17,966 nucleotides of DNA, from assembly GCA_021029095.1 (NCBI GenBank), contig JAJOHG010000472.1, positions 1-17,966 on the forward strand. Reading direction: 5' to 3'. Under the pieces are notes generated by a model. That model worked only from the letters and a program-made list of their open reading frames with translations. It did not search any database and was not told the DNA's origin. Each line of letters begins with the position of its first letter. Position 1 is the stretch's first letter. The position numbers and the translations under genes are program-made. This document shows positions 8,405 to 16,771 of this stretch, in pieces. Source of the stretch: Phellopilus nigrolimitatus (lineage: Eukaryota > Basidiomycota > Agaricomycetes > Hymenochaetales > Hymenochaetaceae).

Positions 8405-8542
8405 CATCTTCATTTCAATTTTGACCAGATGAGCACCCACCTCACCAACTGCTTCCCCCCACATCAAGTGGCCTCAGAGTACCAGTAGGACTCAACATCT
8501 TTATTTAGGTCTAAACACCTTGGACCGCTCGGCCATCTCACC
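8405..8542 (-). mobile_element. tRNA-derived SINE-like copy
   Basis: Reading leftward from 8542: the same tRNA head (GGTGAGATGGCCGAGCGG), an anticodon stem TTAGA/TCTGA separated by an intron-like loop (8478-8512), a degenerate 3' half, then the shared motif ending GGTCAAAATTGAAATGAAG at 8408. A tRNA head fused to an unrelated tail is the architecture of a SINE. I cannot place its ends exactly and see no target duplication. Confidence 0.55.
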
Positions 8543-8666
8543 GTTATGCCTGTCTGCCTGGGATAACAGCATGAAGAAATGTATAGTGAGAGAAATAGAA
8601 GGGGAGAAGGGAGTATAGTGGTACATTTGTTGTCAAGGTGTTTATTTTTTTGAGTGTTGACATGGG

Positions 8667-8718
8667 GAGAGCAGTTGACACATTGACTCTGCTCTCCTGG
8701 TCAAAATTGAAATGCAAG
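8667..8718 (+). repeat. SINE-like interspersed motif, copy 4
   Basis: Starts GAGAGCAGTTGACACATTGA and ends CTGGTCAAAATTGAAATGCAAG (in pieces). GGGAGAGCAG near its left and CTGCTCTCC near its middle could pair as a short hairpin. Confidence 0.65.
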
Positions 8719-8789
8719 TAATGCAAGGTACCCTGTGGCTTCCTGCTAGAAATTTGCCAAGTGAACAACAGAGACACCATCTATAAGAC

Positions 8790-8896
8790 TCATGAACCAG
8801 TCCTCAAATTCCTGGTGCTCAGTTTCTGTGCATGTTTGGGAGATTTCCACCTTTGCAACACTCATGCTCCTCTTGTTTCAGCTTCTCCATCTGTCC
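8790..8896 (+). repeat. 107-bp direct repeat, copy 2
   Basis: Second copy of the sequence at 5852-5958, same orientation, one mismatch, 2.9 kb apart. Confidence 0.95.
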
Positions 8897-8955
8897 TTGT
8901 TTTCAGAATGTCAAGAATGTGGTATGCAAAAGATGAGGAGGAGGAAAGTGAGTAG

Positions 8956-9012
8956 TCTGAGGATCTTATCTCTTTGGGGGGTGGGTTCGATTCCCACTCT
9001 CGTCATGTTTTT
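8956..9012 (+). repeat. tRNA 3'-half with intact T arm and pol III terminator
   Basis: Anticodon-stem 3' strand TCTGA at 8956-8960 and a long variable region, then a perfect T arm GTGGG-TTCGATT-CCCAC (8981-8997) carrying the B box, acceptor strand TCTCGTC (8998-9004), discriminator A and TTTTT at 9008-9012. The acceptor strand can pair, with two wobbles, with the 5' heads found inverted at 8312 and 8542. No 5' half precedes it, so it is a fragment. Confidence 0.65.
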
Positions 9013-9294
9013 CTTGTGTAGGTTTTCGCCCAGTGATACCCTCAACAAAAAAACATGTTGACGGCGAATGCCTATTGGATCCGGAAATTGTATAGAATGG
9101 TCGGATAACTTCGCAAACAGTTTGCATCACGTTGCTATGAGTGGTAACCGCAAACTTTTTTTTTTGACATGCAGCTTGCAGGTGAAAAATCTGCAGCTTA
9201 AGCAGCGTATTCAGCTCATTACTGAACGATCTTGACCTTGAATCACTAACGAAATCTACGAGACGATTAACACAATAGATCTATATTACATATG
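9013..9294. other. Intergenic stretch left of the Tc1/mariner insertion
   Basis: No gene or repeat recognised. It contains a T9 run near 9160. It is contiguous host sequence with 10533-10655 once the transposon is removed. Confidence 0.45.
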
Positions 9295-10532
9295 TACAGT
9301 CACATGACATAAGTTTATTCCGGTTCTCATGCCTCAATACGACAACTTTGCCTCATATCACAACAGCTGCTGATTCAATCATGCCCAAACAACTTGGAGA
9401 ATGTTACCTCACTCCGTCTGATTGTCATGCTGTAGTTAATTTAGCTAATTCTTATCTAACTCAGCCTTAAATTGCTAAACCGTCCAACACTCTGATTTGA
9501 CTGTCTGTCAGGTTCTTCAGAACTACCACAATTGAGGCCACGAAAATGACATACCCAGGAGTGTATGTCTGAACAAAATTAAGAACAGGGGTTTGCATAA
9601 TTTTAAGTGGTCACTTGATGGCAACAGATGCCAAACACTTGCCGACGACACCCATAACTCCAACATCAGCCTCTCCTCCCCAGCAGCCCCCAGGACTATC
9701 CAGAGGGGTTAACATTGTTACTTGGGCATATATTCACACTATGCATGCAAAAAACCCCACCCTGAGTGACAAGCATAAAAAGAAATGGCTTGCTCAAATA
9801 ACCACAATTTTACCCCATGGAAAGGAGGAATGGCACAGAGTCATCTGGACAGTAATATCACTAGTAAAGCTTTGGAAGAGCTACAGTATCCCTCTAGTAT
9901 GGAAACACTTTATGGCAGAGCTTGAAAAGAAGTGCCTGGCAGCCACTGTTAGGTCAGGAATGTTGAGAGCTATGATTTGAGGGTGCATTGCATGTAACAA
10001 GCAGGCCCACTCATTTTTATGCCAAAGGATAGCCAAAAGAGCAATGGTTATGTGGAATTGATCATAACAGGACCCCTCTGGGACATTTATGTGGAGTTTT
10101 ATGCAGAGATGTGGTTTGTAAAGGGCATGGAAGATGGGGCATCAGTTCACAGATTCAATGCAGTGAAAACAATCAGGGACAGCAATTTCCTGGAGACATT
10201 TATCCACCCAGCTCAATCATTAGACATCAACCCCAGTGGAAATCTTTGGTATCTGACAAAAATCCCAACCAGAAAAAGACCAGAAACATTCCAGAACAAG
10301 AAAGAATTGAAGAGGGCACTTTTGGAGGAATGTGAAAAGATTGACACTAAAATAATCAATTCTCTTGTTTCTAGCATGCCTAGACATGTGGAGCAGATAA
10401 TAGAGGTCAAAGGAGGAACCACCGAGTGTTGGATTGATAATTTATTTTGTATTTTTGGAGTAACGAAGCAAACAAATTTCGATGAGTTCATGATTGCCAC
10501 ACCCCGGAATAAACTTATGTCACATGACTGTA
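9295..10532. mobile_element. Tc1/mariner-type DNA transposon, 1234 bp, with TA duplication
   Basis: Inverted ends of 27 bp at 9297-9323 and 10504-10530 start CAGTCA and share TGACATAAGTTTATTCCGG; 25 of 27 positions match. Each is bordered outside by TA (9295-9296 and 10531-10532), the target duplication of this superfamily. Similarity between the two ends continues more loosely inwards. Between them lies a degenerate transposase. At 1.23 kb it is shorter than an element with a full transposase of about 340 residues would be, consistent with the internal deletion inferred for the N-terminal part. Confidence 0.9.
9618..10440 (+). pseudogene. Degenerate Tc1-like DDE transposase
   Basis: Part 1 (9618-9980) starts MATDAKHLPTTPITPTSASP, then passes almost directly to LSDKHKKKW, where a helix-turn-helix region of the family would be expected; that region seems deleted. 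It then reads EEWHRVIWTVISLVKL, where relatives have an IWTDES-type first catalytic Asp, here lost, and EKKCLAATVRSG. A TGA at 9978 interrupts MI-GCIA, where the family has Trp. A one-base shift at about 9990-9998 leads into part 2: TGPLWDIYVEFYAEM, then MEDGASVHR with the second catalytic Asp, then HPAQSLDINPSGNLWYL. The last corresponds to the PDLNPIE..W motif but with Gly replacing the catalytic Glu; 34 residues separate the two, the DD34E spacing. The frame runs on through the right inverted end to 10579. It is inactive. Confidence 0.85.
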
Positions 10533-10655
10533 CTGAGTCCGCGAGAACTCGGAAAGCGACGTGTCAACTACAGAAATAAACCGAGCTACGAGGCCAGAGC
10601 AGTGAGCGGAGACAGCGATAACGACGGCCAGTCATTTTTTACACAGCGAAGCACA

Positions 10656-13600
10656 CTAGTCTTCTCCGAACATAATCTTGAGGTTCTCCATGGATTCAGA
10701 ATCAGCGCCGCTTTGGCCTTTAAACGCCTCTTTTATAATTGCTGTCTTCCTTTTTTGAATCGTAAGGATACGGCCTTCGATAGTGTTGGACACCTGATGT
10801 ATGTGCATCGGTATAAATGTCCCAAATAGCAAAAAAGAAAAAGAGACTAACAATGAAATGCGTGACAAAAACTGTCTTCTCTTGACCAATGCGATGAACA
10901 CGATCAATAGCTGAAGGGAAATATTTACTATCAGCATCCACCAGACGTAGGAATCTACAAGAAAACTACACTGGCCTTGCTGTTCTGTAGCCGCGTTCCA
11001 CCAGCAATCCATCATAAAGACATGATTCGCTGAAGTTAGCTGTGTGGGATTCTGTTGTAGCAAAGAAGAACCAATCAAGAGTAAGACATGTGACTTTACA
11101 TTGAGACCGACGCCGCCAGCTTTCAAACTCAGCATGAAAACCTTGGGCTTTCGTGAGGGTGCGTTGAATTCTGCTATCACTTGTTGTCTTTTCTTGATCT
11201 CGGTAGATCCGTCCAATCGATACCAAGCTAATTTCTCCCGTTGCAATACAACCTCGATCAAACTGAGGAAGCTTGTGAACTGTGAGAAGATGACAACTCG
11301 AAAACAGGGATCCTGGTCGCGAAGGCGCCCTGTGTTTTATCTGTCAAACCGAAGTCCTACTCAGCCCAAAAATTACACGCACGAAGATGTTGAACTAAAG
11401 CATTCAGCTTCGTCGAACTCTTGAAGTCGTTTCTCCGCAGCTCAATGCCAGGGGAAGACGACGGGTTCTCGTCAAACAGATCATCATCAGTTTGCACTTC
11501 GGGGGCGATGCCGATGCTTGGACCTCTATGCTTTTTTCGCTTCACAATCTCTAACAGATCCCCTTCCTAAAAACGAGCTATTCTGTTACAGTACATTTGA
11601 GAATAAATGCGATATACAAACCTTAAGAGGCCCGCGACGGCAGGTAGGACAATGTCCCTCCTCTCCCTTTTCTGTCCGGTCGTGAAGGAATGCCAAGACG
11701 CAGTCTTTGCAGCATTTGTGTGTGCAAATAGGGATCAGCATCGGCTGCTCCATGATGTCCATACAAATTGGGCATTCAAGATCGGCGTCTAAGGCAAGGT
11801 TGTTCAAGACAGACTGTGCGAACACATTGTTGTCGCCACGCTCTTCTTCGCCTTTCGAAAATTGTTTAATCATCTCATTGACGTCCACGCGGCCATCCCC
11901 AGGACCAGAAGATGGACCGTCGCTATCTTCCTCTTCATTGAGGACGAGACTTGGATGCAAAACGGCTCTCCGAAGTCTGCAGACCGTAAGCAAATTACTA
12001 AATATCGCAACATGGAACCCTTACTTCATGAGCATCGCTAAAATGTGTGTGTACTTCTTGCCCACTAAGCCTTTAGCATTCAACTTGTCGAAGTCTAACT
12101 TCGCGTTACTAAAGAGATCGTCGTAAATTCTACGTTCCAAAGGCGAGAATTCCAAATATTCATGTGTAATCTGCGAAAAGCCAGAAAAGTAAGACAAATG
12201 ATCGGGAAAAAAAGACGATAGCATACTTGTTTGCTCGGCAACTGCACGATCATATTTCCATCACGATCGCGCATTGTTTTTTCTCTGCGCAAAAGCACAC
12301 TCTCGAGAATGACTTGAACAACTTCGACAGCTTTCGGCTCGCGACCGAGAAAAGGTAGCGTGACGACAGTGCGGAAAAACGAGTAGTCGGACCAAGGCGC
12401 AAAGTTCAAAAAACGACTGAACATCAAGTCAGTTGCTGAGCAACTTTGCGGAGAAAAAGAGGAGGCGCAACGCACAGCAGAGAGTAAAGATCATCGAGAC
12501 GATTGACAATCGGTGTACCTGCCGTGGCGTATTCCGCATTTAATTCAGACTTTCTCGCTGACGTGGGTAAAGTTTCTCTAACCTGTGAGCGCCCATCGAC
12601 GAGGAGCCTTGAGGTCAAAAGCTGCCCTGGCTGTCTTGCTCGTTCTTGACTTTATATTATGAGCTTCGTCCAGAACAACACGGAACCATTCAACTTCAAT
12701 GACAAAAATTAGCAGCGGCCATCGAGTAAAACATAGGGCGAGCTTACTATCAAAGATCGGGACGGGTTTGTTTGATTTTTCCAACCTCGCATGTTCCGAT
12801 GCTAATGTACCAAATGAAGTGATAATGATATCTATAGCATCCACATCCGAGTCAATCATAGCTTCGAGATCATCGCGCCCTTGACCGTGCCAAACAGAAA
12901 CATTCACTGTTCCCTTTATACTAGAACGACGAAGCTCAGTTGCCCATTGATCTAGAAGGGAAGCCGGCGCAACGATGAGCGTTGCTCTACTCCGGCGTGT
13001 AGCTTGCTTTTTCATGGTTGGACGAAAAGCGGCGTCGAGCTTTAGTTGTTTGTGCTTCGCTCGTTGTTGGATTTCTTCGGAATTGAAAGGAACTTCTTCC
13101 TCTAATTTCTCACCACGATTTGTCTGAATGAGAGAAGATACCATGATGGTTTTGCCCATACCCACTGAAAGAGTGTACATGCATTGTGAGGGAGTATACT
13201 CAGTTTTAAAAAAAATCACTTACTTTCTATGAAGATAAGCATTAAACAGGTAAAGTCAGCTCTCTTAATCGAAAAAAGAGAGAGAAAAAAAGTCACCATC
13301 CCTATACAAAAAGTCAGATCGCGATATATGAAAAGAGGTAGATAGGTCTGACGCTAGAATGCCGCCTCGGCAAACGTTTTCTGAGCGAGGGAAGTCAAGG
13401 CTGAGTTCACCAGAATGTGAATTGTAATAAAATGGTTGATCCTCCGCCGTCAAGTCAATTAGTCCATTGCTGTCGGGTTCCGGCGGGAATGCATACCTGG
13501 AGCCACCGAAATCAATCAGGTAAGACCACGACAGGAACATAGGAAGCTTACTCTGCCCACAGTGGATGTATTGATTTTGACTGGCGAGCAGACGCAACGC

Positions 13601-15099
13601 CAGTTTCACGAGAATACATCCATCTGCACAAAAAAAAGTATTAGGCAAAAATCACCATCGTACTGCCGGAGAAGTGAACGTACAGAAGAGCTTGTTTCTG
13701 GTATGACCGTAGCTGCAAGGAGAAGCTCTTGCAAGGGTCCATTTCACCCATCTGCGCGTCGTTAGCTTGAGCACTGCCAGGCAATCATTAAAACAGGCTC
13801 CCTCAAAAATTCCTGTGTAGTTTCTTGAGCATACCGCTTGTAGATGACATCTATATCCCCTTCATCCAAGAGCTCTTCGTCATTTTCGTCTTGTTCGACT
13901 TCTTCGAGCTCACTTCCCTCGACGTTGTCGAGACCTTTTTTGCTGCGGGTACCACCTAACGTTTTAAGTGGAGGTGTGCCATCTGGGGGCACGTTTTCTT
14001 TATCCAGAAAGCCGTTATTGCCCGCTCGAGGTTCAAGGCCTAGCTTGTTAAATAAAAGATGAAGCGACAACTTTCGGTTGCGCAGCGTCTCTTCTTCTGT
14101 AGTCTCAGCTCCTTCATTGAACCAAGTTTTGAGAGAAACGGAAATCGAACTGCAAGCTGGGCTGCTGGTGTAGGGTTTGAAAGCAGTAGGTAGTATATAT
14201 ATCGATAGTGATACCAGAAGGTCTGCCCCCGAGTGCAATTTTTCAGGGCAGTCTATCATGGTGCTTCCTTTGAAAGTTATAATATCTGCCATATTACCGT
14301 CAAAATAAGTGGTCACGGAGAAAAATAGCTCGTACCGAAGTCGAGGAGTTTGGAAATCCAATTAGAAACATCGGTAGGTAGTCTACCGAACTCTGAAAAA
14401 AGATTAGAGCGAGGGATGGTCATGATCCGAGATCCACATACCGAAGCCTCTTGCGTTGGTAAGTCTCACTATTGTGTTCGCCTTCGATTTCTTGACTGGT
14501 CCACTTTTCGCCTGAGGTTTGAACATACTACTTATCGCCATTTGCTTTGCCTTCCCTTTCTTCTTCGCATCTCTATTGACAGAGCTCTCCTCCTGAAGAT
14601 CATCCCTCTCAACAAGGATAGGGTCCCCATTCTTGACATAGCCCGTACCCCTCACCGTGCTCCAGGCGTTGCTAACCAGAAGAGAGCCCAGATAATACTC
14701 AGAGCGACGTACGACGGGAGGCGAATGTATCTGTGATATCTTTCTTTTCTTCTGAGGCTGCATCTCCGGCGACGTGTATACGGTGGACGCGTAGGCTTCG
14801 GCCTTTGAGCTTTCGCCATCGAATATGGAGATATCTTCGCTGTGCGGGCTGGACGGGGGTGCCTCCGAGCTCTTCCTTGGAATAAAGTCAACGTCCTGGC
14901 TATCGTCCTTAACCATGTCCGACCGCTCCATATTCTTAAGGAACGAGAATCGGGTCGCACATTAGTCAAGCGCGTCGTGTCTCATGAACAGATTGAAACT
15001 CACAAACTTCATATTTGATGCGCTAATCCTACTCGAATCTTCCATCTCATCTTCCGAGTATGATAGGAATAAAGGAAGACCGCCAGCGGCTTGAGACAT
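10656..15099 (-). CDS. RAD5: RAD5/HLTF-type SNF2 helicase and RING E3 ubiquitin ligase (20 exons, 1115 aa)
   Basis: Exons: 15099-15004, 14934-14442, 14392-14336, 14285-13835, 13773-13684, 13623-13552, 13496-13353, 13301-13297, 13226-13224, 13164-12748, 12693-12583, 12518-12476, 12416-12227, 12170-12025, 11976-11622, 11566-11383, 11329-11100, 11039-10976, 10910-10852, 10793-10656. All phases agree and sum to 3348 nt. Introns are 48-70 nt. Domains: HIRAN (about 180-255, [16 protein letters not shown]); SNF2 N half with GILADEMGMGKT (Lys475), DEAH at 618-621 and ALTGTPIVNR; RING at 841-885 (C841, C844, C857, H859, C862, C865, C882, C885); C half with [11 protein letters not shown] and [11 protein letters not shown] (1050-1060). 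Yeast Rad5 is 1169 aa with the same order. Known role: with Ubc13-Mms2 it adds K63-linked ubiquitin to PCNA and remodels stalled forks in error-free damage tolerance. All key residues seen are present, so it should be functional. It is head-to-head with the C1D gene. Confidence 0.95.
13224..13226 (-). other. RAD5: 3-nt microexon (AAA) of RAD5
   Basis: Lies between acceptor CTTCATAG and donor GTAAGT. Its bases complete Glu470 and begin Met471 of GILADEMGMGKT. The flanking introns are 70 nt (13296-13227) and 59 nt (13223-13165). Confidence 0.82.
13297..13301 (-). other. RAD5: 5-nt microexon (GGATG) of RAD5
   Basis: Lies between acceptor TTTTTGTATAG (with branch CTGAC before it) and donor GTGACT. 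It supplies the last base of Ala468, all of Asp469 and the first base of Glu470. The upstream intron is 51 nt (13352-13302) with the weak donor GTCAGA. Confidence 0.82.
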
Positions 15100-15264
15100 G
15101 GTAAACTTCGACGTGTTTAGTGAGAGAGGGTCGCGTCTGTGGCGGAGTGACGCGACGCGAATATTAACGTGACACAGCAATCTGCCCAATTTTTTGGTCA
15201 TCACGTTTTGCCGCAGCCACTTGACATCCATCGCTAGCAACCAAACGATAAACTCCTAGTCGTT
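15100..15264. promoter_or_regulatory. Shared divergent promoter of RAD5 and C1D with ACGCG motifs
   Basis: 165 bp separate the two start codons. GACGCGACGCGA at 15149-15160 gives two overlapping-spaced ACGCG cores, and CGCGT at 15132-15136 is a third on the other strand. ACGCG is the core of the MluI cell-cycle box bound by MBF in fungi and is typical of DNA replication and repair genes. No TATA box is evident. Regulation by MBF is an inference. Confidence 0.5.
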
Positions 15265-16364
15265 ATGTCGGTGAACAAGAAGAAACTGCTGTCAAAAGTC
15301 AGCGCTGTGTCTGCTTCGCTTGACGAGTTGGAGGCAAAACTGGATCCCCTGTTCTCCCAACCATTGCAGGACACGGTCGCATCCTTGGACACTCTGCAAC
15401 AGGCTAAGATGCAAGTGGTTCTCCCTTACTTAATAAATGACCTGATTTTCAGTACGTCCTGACGTACTCGAGACTGTATACAAGCATACAGCTCTGATTG
15501 ATCGCCTAGTTTATCTAAGAACCAGAGGGGTGGATCCAAAAACACACCCAGTCGTCGCAGAGCTTGTAAGGGTTTATAAACAAATTTGTTTTCTTGTTCT
15601 AAGTGTGGCATACAAAAGGATCGTGTTCGCCAATACTTTTCAAAAATAAAGGATGCAGAAGATGCTGGCAAAAGTATGTATGCTCAAATTTAAACCTCTT
15701 TGCTCTGACTGACAGTGTTCTTCATTCAGAAAAAACGACCGGCATCGATAAAGCAGCGGCAGGGCGTTTCATCAAGCATGCCATATCCCAGGCGAGGCAA
15801 GGCGCAGATGCGGCAGCAACTACTGGTCGCAGCGAAGCCGAGCTCCCACAGCCTTCCACGTCCGCCTATCTTCCCGTACGGGTGACCGAGAAGATGCGCG
15901 AACGGGAAAAGTACCAACAGGAGCTCGCGGAGGATTCCAACAATGAAGAAGAAGTTCTTGAAGTTATCGTTGACGCCGATGAGGATGACGAGCCGTCTGA
16001 TGGGAAGGGGAAAGGGGTTGCGCCAGCCCAGTTCAAGGGAACGCAGGAAAGAGCGGGTTCCTCTAATACGAAATCGGGGATGAAAGAGAAGAGGCAGCGG
16101 CCTATGGACCCGTTCGGTTGTGAGTTCTAAATCGCTCCTCTTCATTTATTGCCCCTTATTGAATTTCGGAAATTGGCAGCATTCGGCGATGACCCACTGG
16201 CAGAAAATGGTGTGAATGTTCCCGCACCCCAAAAGAAGAGCAAGAAACTTGCTTCGGTTATTGACGGCGATGTCGCATCGAGCGGCCGAGCAAGCTTAGT
16301 GGACAACAATGTGGTACAGGTGAAGGTCGCGAAGAAGAGAAAGACGAAAAAAGCTGGAGCGTAA
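15265..16364 (+). CDS. C1D/Rrp47 (Lrp1)-type nuclear exosome cofactor (5 exons, 290 aa)
   Basis: Exons 15265-15451, 15510-15565, 15619-15673, 15730-16119 and 16180-16364. Introns are 53-60 nt with donors GTACGT, GTAAGG, GTATGT and GTGAGT; phases agree. The N-terminal 100 residues are the Sas10/Utp3/C1D domain: LDELEAKLDPLFSQPLQDT, QQAKMQVVLPYLINDLIF, then across intron 1 IYLRTRGVDPKTHPVVAEL and DRVRQYFSKIKDAEDAGKK. The VNPK.HPV-like signature is diagnostic of C1D/Rrp47. The acidic middle and lysine-rich tail (KKRKTKKAGA) make it longer than the yeast (184 aa) and human (141 aa) proteins, with the tail a likely RNA-binding and nuclear-localisation element. Known role: it binds Rrp6 and the RNA exosome in 3' processing of rRNA, snoRNA and snRNA. 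At the fourth donor either GTTGTG (16117) or GTGAGT (16120) keeps frame; GTGAGT is preferred. Confidence 0.88.
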
Positions 16365-16771
16365 GTTTGCGCAGAAGGATTAGTGCACCTCCCTGCTCTC
16401 GCTGCTGTACATTTTTCAGATCTGTTTTTTAAGGTGTCGCTGAATTGTCAACGAGACCGTATTAAAACTAGAATTATTATTGAAACACATACGGTACTTT
16501 ATCCAGTACAGCGTAGATTAGACCAATGGGAAAGCCAAAACGAAACGATGAGTGATACAACACAAAGCCACCATCCAGAGTAAAAGAGAAAACCAAGAGC
16601 AGCTACAATACATGACAAAGTTCAATCCAAGTCTAGCCCTCAAATATGCAAGATAAAAAAGCGTTGCGAAAATTGTCATAAAGAGATCGTGATGCATAAA
16701 AGATAACACGAAAAGGCATGGTCGAAGAACGTTTGCCCCGTTATCACCAAACGATGGAAGTCTGTCCAAAC
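16365..16771. other. 3' flanks of two convergent genes
   Basis: AT-rich, 407 bp between the stop codons of C1D and the minus-strand gene at 16772. There is no ORF of note. It presumably holds both 3' untranslated regions; TATTAAAAC and GATAAAAAAGC patches are present but no single polyadenylation signal can be singled out. Confidence 0.5.

Noticed and set aside
8956..9012. Functional tRNA gene
   Set aside because: Only the 3' half is present; no D arm or 5' acceptor strand precedes it on the same strand.
10494..10829. Plus-strand ORF across the transposon end and RAD5
   Set aside because: Antisense to the last RAD5 exons and spanning a transposon boundary.
15726..16145. Minus-strand ORF of 139 codons
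   Set aside because: Antisense to exon 4 of the C1D gene, which is supported by family similarity and splice phases.
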